Assembly (NCBI GenBank): GCA_903828645.1
Contig: CAIKNA010000367.1
Span: 1 to 43,381, forward strand
Length of the DNA: 43,381 nucleotides
DNA from: an uncultured Bacteroidales bacterium
Lineage (GTDB): Bacteria; Bacteroidota; Bacteroidia; Bacteroidales; FEN-979
Direction: 5' to 3'
A model generated the notes under the pieces. It was not told the origin of the DNA, searched no databases, and saw nothing but the letters and a program-made list of their open reading frames with translations. Shown in pieces: positions 23,915 through 33,642 of the stretch (positions are counted from its first letter, which is position 1; each line of letters begins with the position of its first letter). The position numbers were made by a program, and so were the translations under genes.

Positions 23915-26395
23915 TTAGAAAGAAAAGAACAGGGATACGAATATTCCGAATTTGGGCACGTTTGAATAGCGTTCATCCTGAAGATGGCTCAACCGCCAGA
24001 TCGCATCGATCCTGATAATTTTAAAAATATTTTCAATTCCTGCTCCCGCTTCCCAATATGGTACCCGGTTTAACGACTGCATGTTTGCCGGGAAAAGGGA
24101 ATATTGCGCATTTTTATCGTTCAGGGTCCCGTAAACAACTCTGGCGCGGGCAACTTCGCGCCATTTCAGCTTTCTGACAAGGGGAATCTTGTTAAAAAGC
24201 AAACCGTCGAAATGATGGGTAAAAGATGCGCTGATCCAGGCATCGCTGACAAACTCATAGTAATTCATCAGGTTCGAGGAATTATCATCGTAAAAAAAAG
24301 TCTGGTTTCCATCATGAATCCTGAGAAGCGGGTAGGGCAGGGTTCCCCATATCTTCCCTGCTTCAACAATATATTTCGACCATCCGATGGTTGCGAAATT
24401 AAACCACTCCGATAGGTTCAGCACCAGTTTTTGATATTCATAATCGCTTTTGAATACTTTTGGAATTCCATAGGTAAAACTTAACTGGAGAATCGGGAAT
24501 ACCGTGCTGATGTAGGTTCGGGTGAATTCACCTGCCACGAAAGTTTCACGGAATGAAAGCCTTGTGTCAACCTGGATTTCGGAGGTGTATATCGAACTCA
24601 TGAATTGGGGGTCCATCCGTGAACCCTGAAAAACAACAAATTCGGTGGCACCCAATGGAAAAATTTCGCGGTGAATCAGTTGAACCCTGTTGATAAACCC
24701 GTTATACCACTCATGTTCATAACCGGCCCGGTATTCACGAACCATCGTCAGTTTGTTGTTTGGACCCCTGCTGAAAAGAGAGGAGAAAATGTTGTCGGTC
24801 GGGTATGCGGTAAGGCTTACCCCCAGTTGTTCAATATCATATTTATATCCGATGGTCAGGTCGCGGCGCGGATTTTTACTGAACATATAAATAATATCTC
24901 CTCCGTATTTCAGTTTCTGGTCGAGGGTGCCATATGCCAGGTAACCCTGGAGCTGTATTTTTTTACTGAAGCTGTTGGCCGTGCGCATCCCGAATCGAAA
25001 ACGGTAACCTTCGATGGCATTGTAACTGAAAAGTTTGGAGTAAGGGCCGAGTTGAACCTTCCCCCATTTCAGGTATCCGGTTAAAACGCCATAAATAATG
25101 TCGGAATAGGTTTTAAAAACAGGGATCGACTTGACCGAATCGATCATCGTATAGATTCCCTGTTCCCTGGAACTTAGTTTTTCAGGCCTGCTGTTGTCCC
25201 AGAATTCCCTTGATTTGCCGGATGCCTCAGGATCAATCAGAACATCAGATGAAGATCGGGAAAACCGCTTGCTCTCCGCGATATCAAACTGGAAATTTTT
25301 ATAAACAGAAGTCCTGTGCCCATAAAACCCAAGTGTTTTTGTTGAATTTTCAAGGATGTTGAAATCGGCATTTAAAACATCCCTGGTCAGCATCCAGAAA
25401 AGATTACCGGTCCATTCGAACTCCTGTTCAACCTGCAGGTCGTTGATGAAATTAAGATTGGCATCATCGGCAACGCGCATCCTTATTTTTTTCACGGCAA
25501 AAGAGGTGTCATTGATCCAGAGATTTCCTGAAAAGGTCAGCTCCTGTTTTCTCCGGGGTTTGAACATGAGGTGATAACACCAGTTGTTTGCAATGAAACT
25601 GCTGTCTATCAGATAAAATTTATAGTAATCAAGCGCGAAATCGGAAATCGGGCTGACAAAGTTTTTCTCAAAAAGGGGGATGAAATTTTTATAGAGATCC
25701 ACTTGTTCGGATAGTTGACCAAAGAACTGCGAGGCACTTGCATTTTTCATTCCCGAGATCGAAGATGCCGTGATAATCTCCTTCTTCAGCCGGGGCGACC
25801 TCCGGAAATAGATATCAGACATCGTTTCGGTAATGAAAACCGGAAGGTAGGATTTGCCGTTCAATGTCGATGTATCGAGATAACTCCATACGAAATCAAA
25901 CTGCTTCAGGATTTTCCTGTTCCGGAATTTTTCACTGATGTTGTTTGCATCGATTTCAACTTTGGTATAGGCTTCATACTGGTAAGCCTGGAACGACTGA
26001 AGGTTGTTTTTGTCCTTGTTCCTGATGACTTTTTTAATCAGCACGTCAGCCGGGTTTCCCTGGTAGGTTATGGTCACTTCCGGAAGGTTGAGATTTTGTG
26101 GTATCAGTTCGAAATCAATTGTTTGAAAGCGGTTTCTTTGAATTTTCCGCGTAATCCCGCTGTACCCGATCAGGAATGCCCTGACAGAATCTCCCTGTTG
26201 CCTGAATTCGAGGGAGTAGTTTCCGTTGAAATCGGTAAGGGTTCCTGCAGTGGTTCCGGGAATGATGATGTTGACAAAAGGGATGGCTTCTTTCGATTGC
26301 CCGTCACGCACGGTACCCATGATTTTGGTGACCTGTGCAAATGTGAAAACGGGAATGCAAATCCAGCAGAAACAGAGAAAGACAAGCTTCTTCAT
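23915..26395 (-). CDS. DUF5686 and carboxypeptidase-like regulatory domain outer-membrane protein
   Basis: An 826-residue protein with a signal peptide (about 1-20, ending TFAQ). Residues about 22-105 form a CarboxypepD_reg-like beta sandwich ([34 protein letters not shown]). The rest fits DUF5686, with a long periplasmic part followed by a C-terminal beta barrel that ends [12 protein letters not shown], with the aromatic last residue expected of an outer-membrane barrel. The biochemical role of the family is unknown to me. Its ATG follows the kdsD stop after one base, and lptB follows after 44 bp, so it travels with KDO/LPS genes and may serve the outer membrane. Confidence 0.88.
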   Translation of the reverse strand: MKKLVFLCFCWICIPVFTFAQVTKIMGTVRDGQSKEAIPFVNIIIPGTTAGTLTDFNGNYSLEFRQQGDSVRAFLIGYSGITRKIQRNRFQTIDFELIPQNLNLPEVTITYQGNPADVLIKKVIRNKDKNNLQSFQAYQYEAYTKVEIDANNISEKFRNRKILKQFDFVWSYLDTSTLNGKSYLPVFITETMSDIYFRRSPRLKKEIITASSISGMKNASASQFFGQLSEQVDLYKNFIPLFEKNFVSPISDFALDYYKFYLIDSSFIANNWCYHLMFKPRRKQELTFSGNLWINDTSFAVKKIRMRVADDANLNFINDLQVEQEFEWTGNLFWMLTRDVLNADFNILENSTKTLGFYGHRTSVYKNFQFDIAESKRFSRSSSDVLIDPEASGKSREFWDNSRPEKLSSREQGIYTMIDSVKSIPVFKTYSDIIYGVLTGYLKWGKVQLGPYSKLFSYNAIEGYRFRFGMRTANSFSKKIQLQGYLAYGTLDQKLKYGGDIIYMFSKNPRRDLTIGYKYDIEQLGVSLTAYPTDNIFSSLFSRGPNNKLTMVREYRAGYEHEWYNGFINRVQLIHREIFPLGATEFVVFQGSRMDPQFMSSIYTSEIQVDTRLSFRETFVAGEFTRTYISTVFPILQLSFTYGIPKVFKSDYEYQKLVLNLSEWFNFATIGWSKYIVEAGKIWGTLPYPLLRIHDGNQTFFYDDNSSNLMNYYEFVSDAWISASFTHHFDGLLFNKIPLVRKLKWREVARARVVYGTLNDKNAQYSLFPANMQSLNRVPYWEAGAGIENIFKIIRIDAIWRLSHLQDERYSNVPKFGIFVSLFFSF

Positions 26396-26396
26396 C

Positions 26397-27362
26397 TTAA
26401 ATTATTCCTTCGCGAAGAATATCGTGAAGGTGGATGACTCCCCTGTATTTGTTTTTGTCCACCACCAGAAGCTGGGTGATGTTTTTTTCGCGCATAAGAC
26501 CAAGTGCATTGACAACGAGTGTATCCGAGGAGATGGTACGCGGGTTTCTGGTCATGATGTCTGCTGCTTTCAGGATGCTGAGATCGCTGTTTTTTTCAAG
26601 CATCCTGCGGAGATCTCCATCTGTAATGATCCCCAGAAGCGCACCCCCTTTCATAACAGCTGTTGCACCCAGTCGTTTTGAAGAGATCTCTATGATTACG
26701 GTTTTGATGTCGTCATCATGATTCACCCTGGGTGCCATATTCCCCGAATAGAGATCGCTGACTTTAAGGTAAAGCTGCTTGCCGATTGCACCACCCGGAT
26801 GAAGCCTGGCGAAGTCGCCGGTCGTAAAACCCCGGGCTTCAAGGAGACAAACGGCAAGGGCATCTCCCATGACCATTTGTGCGGTGGTGCTTGAAGTAGG
26901 GGCCAGGTTGTTTGGACAAGCCTCCTTTGACACCATGGTGTTGATGATGAAATCGGCTTGTTTCGCCAGGAACGACTCTTTTTTTCCGACCATGGCTATC
27001 AGCGAACTGCCATATTCCTTTAATAATGGAACCAGGATCTTGATTTCGGGGGTCTCCCCGCTGTTGGAAATACAGATAACGATATCTTCCTTTTGAATCG
27101 TACCCAGGTCGCCATGAATGGCGTCGGCCGCATGCAGGAAACTGGCCGGGGTCCCGGTGGAGTTCATGGTCGCAACGATTTTTTGCCCGATGATCGCGCT
27201 TTTACCAATGCCGGTTACGATCACACGTCCTTTAGAATGGAGTATGAGCGCAATACAATTTAAGAAATCTGCATCGACAGATTTTATTAAATTTGTTATG
27301 GCGGCCGCTTCATCGGTTATTGTGTTGATTGCGACCGCTTTTAATGCTTTATTGTTTTTCAA
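26397..27362 (-). CDS. kdsD: D-arabinose 5-phosphate isomerase (KpsF/GutQ/KdsD family)
   Basis: A 321-residue enzyme. There is no in-frame ATG near the conserved N-terminus; a TTG at 27362 gives LKNNKALKAVAINTITDEAAAI, which fits the family start. The frame is open to an ATG at 27515, but that would overlap the divergent recQ gene. The SIS domain (about 35-170) contains VTGIGKSAIIGQKI, STGTPASFLHAADAIHGDLG and ISNSGETPEI. Two CBS domains follow (about 200-320), with GIITDGDLRRML. It interconverts ribulose 5-phosphate and arabinose 5-phosphate, the precursor of KDO for lipid A core. It leads the kdsD - DUF5686 - lptB unit. Confidence 0.92.
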   Translation of the reverse strand: MKNNKALKAVAINTITDEAAAITNLIKSVDADFLNCIALILHSKGRVIVTGIGKSAIIGQKIVATMNSTGTPASFLHAADAIHGDLGTIQKEDIVICISNSGETPEIKILVPLLKEYGSSLIAMVGKKESFLAKQADFIINTMVSKEACPNNLAPTSSTTAQMVMGDALAVCLLEARGFTTGDFARLHPGGAIGKQLYLKVSDLYSGNMAPRVNHDDDIKTVIIEISSKRLGATAVMKGGALLGIITDGDLRRMLEKNSDLSILKAADIMTRNPRTISSDTLVVNALGLMREKNITQLLVVDKNKYRGVIHLHDILREGII

Positions 27363-27388
27363 AGCACAATTTATTTTATAAAAATTTG

Positions 27389-27418
27389 TTTGTTTCCAAA
27401 CGTTTATACTTACATTTG
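27389..27418 (+). promoter_or_regulatory. Promoter for recQ
   Basis: TTTG at 27389-27392, an 18-bp spacer, then TACATTTG at 27411-27418, a full match to the Bacteroidota -33/-7 pattern. The ATG at 27492 would have a leader of about 65 bases. The divergent kdsD gene starts within the same region, so the two promoters must lie close together or overlap. Confidence 0.55.
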
Positions 27419-27491
27419 TATATAGGAGCGCTAAAAAGTTATAAACCAACTTGCCCTGAACAAAAGTACTAAAATAAATCCAAGTCAAAAA

Positions 27492-29693
27492 ATGGCGGCT
27501 AACAAAGACGAGCATCAGCTGTTTGAAGTATTGAAGAAAGTGTTTGGTTATGATAGCTTTAAGGGCAATCAGGAGGCCATCATACGAAGTGTTTTGGCTA
27601 ACAATGATACCTTTGTCATCATGCCGACCGGAGGGGGGAAATCACTCTGTTATCAGCTTCCGGCCATGATGAAACCGGGCACGGCGATCATCGTCTCCCC
27701 ATTGATAGCGCTCATGAAGAACCAGGTTGATTCTATCAGGAGCTTCGGTACCGAGAACAATGTTGCTCATTTCATGAATTCTTCGCTTACAAAGCAGGAG
27801 ATCATGCAAGTAAAACAGGATATCGTCAACGGCAGTACCAAGTTGTTGTATGTGGCACCCGAAACGATCACCAAGGAAGAGAATATCGAATTTCTTCAAA
27901 ACATTCAAATATCCTTTTATGCCATTGATGAGGCGCATTGCATTTCTGAGTGGGGTCATGATTTCAGACCTGAATACAGGAGACTCAGGCCGATCATCGA
28001 TGCAATCGGGCAGAAAGTACCGGTCATAGCGCTCACGGCAACCGCAACACCCAAGGTGCAGCAGGATATTCAGAAGAACCTGAATATGCTTGATGCAAAA
28101 GTTTTCCTCTCTTCGTTCAACCGGCCAAACCTCTATTACGAGGTTCGCGCGAAATCAAAAAATGTCACCAAGGATATCATTAAATTTATCAAGGGGCACG
28201 CCGGAAAATCGGGCATTGTTTATTGTCTGAGCAGAAAAAAAGTTGAAGAACTTTCGGAGAGTTTCGTCGTGAACGGAATCAAGGCATTGCCATACCATGC
28301 AGGCCTTGATGCAACAACCCGCCGCCAGAACCAGGATAAATTCCTCATGGAAGAGGTGGACGTAATCGTTGCTACCATTGCCTTTGGCATGGGAATCGAT
28401 AAACCTGATGTTCGTTTTGTGATCCACAACGACATGCCCAAAAGCCTTGAGGGATATTACCAGGAGACAGGCCGCAGCGGGCGCGATGACGGCGAGGGCA
28501 ACTGCATCGCGTTTTACAGCTACGACGATATTCAGAAGCTTGAAAAGTTTCTGAAAGGCAAAGCGGTGGCAGAACAGGAAATTGCCAAGCAGCTGCTGAT
28601 GGAAACGGTGTCGTACAGTGAATCGTCCGTATGCCGCCGGAAACAGCTGCTCCACTATTTTGGAGAGATTTACACGGAAGATAATTGTCAGAACTGTGAC
28701 AACTGTATGCATCCAAAGAAAAAATTTGAAGGAAAGCAATATGTTCAGCTGGTCCTTGAAACGGTAATGGCTGTTAAACAGCAATTTAAAAACAAGCACA
28801 TCATCAACATCCTCCTTGGCAAAAGTGCGGCCACCATCAAGTCGTCAAAGCACAACAAACTGGAAGTTTTTGGCAAGGGGGCCGACCGGGATGAGAAATT
28901 CTGGAATGCCGTGATCCGGCAAACGCTGATCGAACGACTTCTGACAAAGGACATAGAGAATTATGGCCTGCTGAAAATCAGTCCTGAAGGCACCGAGTTC
29001 CTTAAGAAACCTCATTCGATCATGCTTGTTGATGACCATGATTTCGAAAATCCGGAGGAAGAGGAACTTTTTGAAGCGCTTGGCTCAAAAAGCAGTACCG
29101 CTGATAAAACATTGTTTGCCCTCCTGAAGGACCTGCGCAAGGAAATTGCGCGCAAGGAGAAACTTCCTCCTTTCGTCATTTTCCAGGATCCCTCCCTGGA
29201 AGATATGGCCATCCAGTATCCGATCACGGTTGAGGAGCTGAAACAGATTACCGGGGTTGGATCGGGAAAGGCCTTGAAATATGGCAAGCCCTTTCTCTCG
29301 CTGATCAAGGAATATGTTGAAGAGAACGAGATCATCCGCCCGATGGACATGGTTGTTAAATCGGTCGTGAATAAATCGGGGATCAAGGTTTTTATCATCA
29401 AGAGCATCGACCGCAAAGTGGCACTGGAAGATATCGCCCTGGCTAAAAATCTCAGTTTTGACGAGCTGATCACCGAAATGGAGAGCATTGTAGGTTCAGG
29501 GACGAAAATCGACATAAAGTATTATATAGATGAATTTGTCGACCCTTATCACCAGGAAGAGATATTCGAATACTTCAGAAAGGCTGAATCCGACTCCATC
29601 GAAGAAGCCCTGAAGGATTTGGGCGAAGATGAATTCACGGAAGAGGAGATCAGGCTGATGCGCATAAAATTCATGTCAGAACTAGGAAATTAA
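27492..29693 (+). CDS. recQ: ATP-dependent DNA helicase RecQ
   Basis: A 733-residue SF2 helicase. Walker A is TGGGKS (46-51), the DEAH box is at 146-149 with the RecQ aromatic-rich loop CISEWGHDFRPEY just after, and motif VI is QETGRSGRD (about 324-332). The zinc-binding subdomain has Cys381, Cys399, Cys402 and Cys405, followed by the winged-helix RQC domain (about 410-510) and an HRDC domain (about 537-612, with ITGVGSGKALKYG). A further acidic, mostly helical extension of about 120 residues ends the protein, making it longer than the E. coli enzyme (about 610). It unwinds DNA 3'-5' in repair and fork restart. An OmpH-like gene follows after 10 bp. Confidence 0.95.
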   Translation: MAANKDEHQLFEVLKKVFGYDSFKGNQEAIIRSVLANNDTFVIMPTGGGKSLCYQLPAMMKPGTAIIVSPLIALMKNQVDSIRSFGTENNVAHFMNSSLTKQEIMQVKQDIVNGSTKLLYVAPETITKEENIEFLQNIQISFYAIDEAHCISEWGHDFRPEYRRLRPIIDAIGQKVPVIALTATATPKVQQDIQKNLNMLDAKVFLSSFNRPNLYYEVRAKSKNVTKDIIKFIKGHAGKSGIVYCLSRKKVEELSESFVVNGIKALPYHAGLDATTRRQNQDKFLMEEVDVIVATIAFGMGIDKPDVRFVIHNDMPKSLEGYYQETGRSGRDDGEGNCIAFYSYDDIQKLEKFLKGKAVAEQEIAKQLLMETVSYSESSVCRRKQLLHYFGEIYTEDNCQNCDNCMHPKKKFEGKQYVQLVLETVMAVKQQFKNKHIINILLGKSAATIKSSKHNKLEVFGKGADRDEKFWNAVIRQTLIERLLTKDIENYGLLKISPEGTEFLKKPHSIMLVDDHDFENPEEEELFEALGSKSSTADKTLFALLKDLRKEIARKEKLPPFVIFQDPSLEDMAIQYPITVEELKQITGVGSGKALKYGKPFLSLIKEYVEENEIIRPMDMVVKSVVNKSGIKVFIIKSIDRKVALEDIALAKNLSFDELITEMESIVGSGTKIDIKYYIDEFVDPYHQEEIFEYFRKAESDSIEEALKDLGEDEFTEEEIRLMRIKFMSELGN

Positions 29694-29703
29694 TCAAGTC
29701 AAT

Positions 29704-30414
29704 ATGCAAGAAGAGAACATTGAAAATCCTGAAACCGTTCAGGAGTTGGAAACCCTTTACCCGGGTATTGAACCATCAACCGGCGACAAACCCGGTAAAC
29801 AACCGTTTTTCACTTTTAATTTCAACACAGTTTTAGGCCTGATCGTTTTGCTGGGTCTGATTGTTTTGTATGCCCTCTATTTTAATGGCCGGAACAGACC
29901 GGAGCCGGCTCCTCCCATTGCGGTACAGAAGAGTTCAGGCAAGCAGCTTTCGGTCGTCTTTGTCAACATCGACAGCCTCAATGCCTATTATGATTATGTA
30001 AAAATTCTTCGGAAGGACCTCGAAGGTACCAGTAAAAAGCTCCAAACGGAGGTGCTGGCCGAGCAAAATGCGTTGCAGAAGGAGGCCAATGATTTTCAGC
30101 AGAAGGTTTCAGCCAATGCCATCCCCGAAGAGAAGGCAAAAGTGATTTACGAACAACTGATGCAGAAACAACAGGCGCTGATGCAGAAAAAGGAAAGTTA
30201 CACACAGCAGGTCGCCGAACAGGAGATGCACATGAACCTGAGGCTGGTCGACAGCGTTACTGCCTTTCTGAAGCGGTTCAACCGTCAGTATAAATTCGAT
30301 TACATCATGGGCTATAAATCCGGAGGTGAGATCCTCGTAACAAACGACACGCTGGATATCACCATCCCTGTTCTGGAGGCGCTCAACAAAGAATACCAGC
30401 AAAGGAAAAAATGA
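29704..30414 (+). CDS. OmpH (Skp-like) family protein with N-terminal membrane anchor
   Basis: A 236-residue protein. An acidic cytoplasmic start (about 1-35) precedes one membrane helix (VLGLIVLLGLIVLYALYF, about 44-61). After a short Pro-rich linker comes a Skp/OmpH-like domain: the strand LSVVFVNIDSLNAYYDY, then a long Gln/Glu/Lys-rich coiled coil (about 115-180) and a closing strand DYIMGYKSGGEILVTNDT typical of the family. Skp chaperones outer-membrane proteins in the periplasm; this form would be tethered to the inner membrane instead of being released. It lies 10 bp after recQ and overlaps the DUF4296 gene by 4 bp. Confidence 0.85.
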   Translation: MQEENIENPETVQELETLYPGIEPSTGDKPGKQPFFTFNFNTVLGLIVLLGLIVLYALYFNGRNRPEPAPPIAVQKSSGKQLSVVFVNIDSLNAYYDYVKILRKDLEGTSKKLQTEVLAEQNALQKEANDFQQKVSANAIPEEKAKVIYEQLMQKQQALMQKKESYTQQVAEQEMHMNLRLVDSVTAFLKRFNRQYKFDYIMGYKSGGEILVTNDTLDITIPVLEALNKEYQQRKK

Positions 30415-30791
30415 TTTTCACCGCACGGTTCCCGGTTGCGATCATGTTCTGCCTGCTTCTCATTGCCTGCAGGGAGAAAAAGAATGTTGCTGATGCTCCT
30501 TTTGCCATCCCAGCCGATTCGCTGATCTCCCCTGAAAAAATGGTTCTGATCCTTGCAGATGTGCATGTCGTGGAAGCAGCGCTGTTGCTTGAACGCAATG
30601 AAGGCAAGGATACGAGGGATAAACCGGGCTATTATTACCAGGGCATTTACAAAAAATACCACATCAGCAGGGCAAGGTATGAGCAGAATTTGACCTTCTA
30701 TCGTGAGAAACCCGACATCTACGCAAAAATGTACGAGAAAGTAATCGGGATCCTCGGGAACAGCCAGAAAATGATCTCCGGGAAGAAATGA
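30411..30791 (+). CDS. DUF4296 lipoprotein
   Basis: A 126-residue lipoprotein. The signal region MIFTARFPVAIMFCLLLIAC ends in lipobox LIAC. The mature part has ISPEKMVLILADVHVVEAALL and YYYQGIYKKYHISRARYEQN followed by YREKPDIYAKMYEKVIG, matching DUF4296 as I recall it: a small helical domain found in Bacteroidota lipoproteins. Function is not known to me. The ATG overlaps the TGA of the OmpH-like gene (ATGA), so translation is probably coupled. Its stop codon directly abuts the stop codon of the convergent lipoprotein gene. Confidence 0.87.
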   Translation: MIFTARFPVAIMFCLLLIACREKKNVADAPFAIPADSLISPEKMVLILADVHVVEAALLLERNEGKDTRDKPGYYYQGIYKKYHISRARYEQNLTFYREKPDIYAKMYEKVIGILGNSQKMISGKK

Positions 30792-31199
30792 TTACTCCCT
30801 TGTATAGGTTTCGTTGACCGTTGTAAGATCGGCCCCGTCAAATATGGTGTAATGCCAGGCGATCTTCGTTCCTGATAGTGTACCGGATCCATTGATTGTC
30901 AGTCCATTCCCGATAACCTGGTTGGCATCCAGGGTGATCGTATTTCCCTTGATCGATGCACCGGCAGGAGGGTAGGTTGTGCCTATCATCGCAAAATTGC
31001 TGATGAATACCCCGGTTGACGAGTTGGGATCTGCCGAAATGGTCACCTCGTAGGTAAGTTTGGTCGGGGAGACCGACCATTTGCCTATGAACGAGGACCG
31101 GCCGGGGTCAGGCGTTGTATTTGAATCCTTGGTACATCCTGTCAGCGCAACAGTTAAGGTGATCATTACAATGGCAATGGTTGAGGCGATGTTTTTCAT
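30792..31199 (-). CDS. Small lipoprotein, lipocalin-like, unknown function
   Basis: A 135-residue lipoprotein with signal MKNIASTIAIVMITLTVALT and the lipobox Cys at position 22 (LTGC). The mature protein is rich in Thr, Ser, Gly and Ile and looks like an all-beta domain: FIGKWSVSPTKLTYEVTIS is a lipocalin-like opening, and ITLDANQVIGNGLTINGSGT continues the strands. No firm family is recognised. It follows the TonB receptor gene by 18 bp on the minus strand and is probably in its operon, so it may be a surface-exposed partner for ligand capture. That role is inference. Confidence 0.75.
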   Translation of the reverse strand: MKNIASTIAIVMITLTVALTGCTKDSNTTPDPGRSSFIGKWSVSPTKLTYEVTISADPNSSTGVFISNFAMIGTTYPPAGASIKGNTITLDANQVIGNGLTINGSGTLSGTKIAWHYTIFDGADLTTVNETYTRE

Positions 31200-31217
31200 A
31201 TGGTTGTGTTTGGGAGG

Positions 31218-33497
31218 TCAGAAGCTGAAACTCAACCCAAGACTCGGCATGATCGGCATCTGGTCGATACGTGTATAGGTGACCCTGTCGAAATAGAAAA
31301 TGTTCTGCTGGTCGAGGGCATTTGTCACACTTGCATTGATCTCGAATTTGGTTGTTTTTCCCAGGAAAAAGATCTTTTTTAAATTAATGTCGAGCCGGCT
31401 GTAATAAGGAAGCCTTCCCTTGTCATAATCCGAATAGAGAATTCCCAGCGTGCCATTGGTCGTTGCGTAATTTGTTCCCATGTTGGCAAAATTTATTTGC
31501 TCGAAAAACCCCCCGGTTTGCGTAAACGGGAAGCCGGAACCAAAGTTATACCTGGCGTCGAGCTCCCAGTCATTTCTTTTTCCCCAGTTAAAGGTGGAAA
31601 CAACGTTCAGGTTGTGACGACGGTCGTAGGGAGGAACAAATGTATACACGCCATCCTGGCGGTGGATATAGCCGAGTGAATAGGTTAACCAGAAGTGGAT
31701 TTTTTTCCAATCGTATTTCACCGAAAAATCCACCCCTTCGGCATCCCCTGTTTCATACACAAAATCCTTTTTGTAGTAATCGGCAACATTGGCATTTTCG
31801 GGGGTGTCGTCATAAAGTTTATTCCGGTTGAGGGTAGTCAGTCTCGGGTAATATTTATAGTATCCTTCAACATTCAGCGACAGGTTTTGCATGAGATCCC
31901 ATTCAAACCCCAAAACAACCTGGTCGCATTTCTGCAATTTGTTTGTGGGGCTGGTAATGTAACCATAGAAAAGGTTCACCACATCCTTGTCATAAGTTGT
32001 ACTGATCAGGTTCTGGGAGTAAAGGCCGGCGGCCATTTTCAAACGGAAATTTTTATAGGCGTTGTATTTGATCGCCAGGCGGGGCTCAAAGGATGCTGCT
32101 GAAATAGAAGCATAGTACTGAAACCGCAGTCCCGGCTCGATAATGAACTTCCCAAACATCCACTTATACTTCACAAAAACTGCTGCTTCCGTCGAATTCT
32201 GGGTGTAGTCAATCTGGCGGTTCACGATGTTGTAAAAGTCGAGAATCGTCTTATATCCCGACATTTCCAGGCCGTATTTAAGGGCATCCTTGCCGAAAAA
32301 ATAGGTAAAATTCAAACCTCCGTTGAATCCGTTGATCGAACTTGACCTTGGTGATTTGTTGGCCTCTTCCAGATCAACTTTGTAGGTCGAGTAGGCGAAG
32401 TTGCCTTCAATCAGCACCGAACTTTTTCCCGGGATCGCCAGGAAGGTCATGCCTCCTCCATAGGATTTCCAGCTGTAATTCTGCAAAACCTTGTAAGTTA
32501 CATTGTCGTTGAAATTGAAACCGAAAACGTCGACCTTGCTTCCGTTGGGCGAATTGACAGCGATTTTTCCGTAGATATCCAGGTAATTGAAGGGAAGCCC
32601 GTTTTTATCGATGTAGGTGTAAAAAATCTTGCTCGACTGTGCAAGGTAGGAGTTCTTGATTGAAAGCAGGAATGTTGCGCTTGCATCATCCTCGTTTTTT
32701 TGCTTGTGGATGGGGCCCTCCAGGAGCGCCTTGGCGCCAAAAGTGCTGACATCGAATTTGCCCGCAAGGCGGTTCTTGTTTCCATCACGGGTGGTAACAT
32801 CCATCACCGACGACAGGCGTCCGCCATATTCGGCCCCGAAACCTCCGGTATAAACATCCACGTTTTTCAGAATATCGACGTCAAATACTGAAAACAATCC
32901 GATGGAATGGAAAGGATTGTAAACGATCATCCCGTCGTAGAGGACCTTGTTCTGTATCGGGGGGCCTCCGCGGATATAAAGCTGGCCGCCCTGGTCACCT
33001 GAGAAGATGACGCCGGGGAGTACCTGCAGGTACTGTGCCAGGTCGGGCTGCCCGCCGATGGTAGGAATCGACTGGATCTCTTTCGGAGTGATCTTGATGA
33101 TGCTGGTTTGCGTTTCCCTGACCTTATCCTGGCGGGCTGCTGAAATGCTGATTTCATCCAGTTGAAAGGTGGACTTTGTAAGGTAGAGTTTTTTTGACAA
33201 CATTTCGTTAGCCTTCAGCGTGATGGGTATTTTCAAGGTGTCAAACCCGACATAGGTGACCATCAGGAAATACTGGCCGGGGGGGATTTTGGTAATTGCA
33301 AAATACCCGTTTGCATCGGTTGGAGCCCCAATGGAGGTTTTATAGAGGTAAACGTTTGTAAACAAAACAGGTTCTCCTGTTTCCTGTTCATAAATAAAAC
33401 CACGAATCGAGCAATTCTGGGCGAAGCCGGTTGAATGAATAAACAGAAGAAGAGCTGTAAGAGAAAAGAGACTGAAAAATCTTTGTGGAAGGTTCAT
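31218..33497 (-). CDS. TonB-dependent receptor with CarboxypepD_reg-like domain
   Basis: A 759-residue outer-membrane receptor from the ATG at 33497 (MNLPQRFFSLFSLTALLL), which gives a normal signal peptide ending GFAQ; the frame extends 12 codons further. Residues about 28-110 form a CarboxypepD_reg-like domain (IRGFIYEQETGEPVLFTNVY, PTDANGYFAI). The plug domain has PDLAQYLQVLPGVIFSGDQG, QLYIRGGPPIQNKVLYDGM and GFGAEYGGRLSSVMDV. The C-terminal barrel ends PSLGLSFSF with terminal Phe. Unlike SusC it is not paired with a SusD gene but with a small lipoprotein gene. Its ligand is unknown; energy would come from TonB-ExbBD. Confidence 0.9.
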   Translation of the reverse strand: MNLPQRFFSLFSLTALLLFIHSTGFAQNCSIRGFIYEQETGEPVLFTNVYLYKTSIGAPTDANGYFAITKIPPGQYFLMVTYVGFDTLKIPITLKANEMLSKKLYLTKSTFQLDEISISAARQDKVRETQTSIIKITPKEIQSIPTIGGQPDLAQYLQVLPGVIFSGDQGGQLYIRGGPPIQNKVLYDGMIVYNPFHSIGLFSVFDVDILKNVDVYTGGFGAEYGGRLSSVMDVTTRDGNKNRLAGKFDVSTFGAKALLEGPIHKQKNEDDASATFLLSIKNSYLAQSSKIFYTYIDKNGLPFNYLDIYGKIAVNSPNGSKVDVFGFNFNDNVTYKVLQNYSWKSYGGGMTFLAIPGKSSVLIEGNFAYSTYKVDLEEANKSPRSSSINGFNGGLNFTYFFGKDALKYGLEMSGYKTILDFYNIVNRQIDYTQNSTEAAVFVKYKWMFGKFIIEPGLRFQYYASISAASFEPRLAIKYNAYKNFRLKMAAGLYSQNLISTTYDKDVVNLFYGYITSPTNKLQKCDQVVLGFEWDLMQNLSLNVEGYYKYYPRLTTLNRNKLYDDTPENANVADYYKKDFVYETGDAEGVDFSVKYDWKKIHFWLTYSLGYIHRQDGVYTFVPPYDRRHNLNVVSTFNWGKRNDWELDARYNFGSGFPFTQTGGFFEQINFANMGTNYATTNGTLGILYSDYDKGRLPYYSRLDINLKKIFFLGKTTKFEINASVTNALDQQNIFYFDRVTYTRIDQMPIMPSLGLSFSF

Positions 33498-33530
33498 AAG
33501 TTGTTGATGACTGAATCGGGTCCAAGGGAG

Positions 33531-33538
33531 CAAAAGTA
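33531..33538 (-). promoter_or_regulatory. Putative -7 box for the TonB receptor gene
   Basis: The minus strand reads TACTTTTG, a full match to TAnnTTTG, 33 bp upstream of the ATG at 33497. No clear -33 element is seen. Its position inside the upstream frame extension supports the shorter start. Confidence 0.42.
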
Positions 33539-33605
33539 GTCATAATCATCGGGTAAAAAAAACGAAAACACTGTTTGGATAAACCCGTCATTAGAAAAAT
33601 ATTCT

Positions 33606-33613
33606 TATTTTTG
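33606..33613 (+). promoter_or_regulatory. Putative -7 box for the iorAB operon
   Basis: TATTTTTG matches TAnnTTTG and lies 29 bp before the ATG at 33643. A TTTG at 33574-33577 is 28 bp upstream, which is too far for a standard -33 element. The divergent TonB receptor box is about 70 bp away. Confidence 0.48.
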
Positions 33614-33642
33614 TAGAGGTTCAAATACCTTTAAATCACGCC

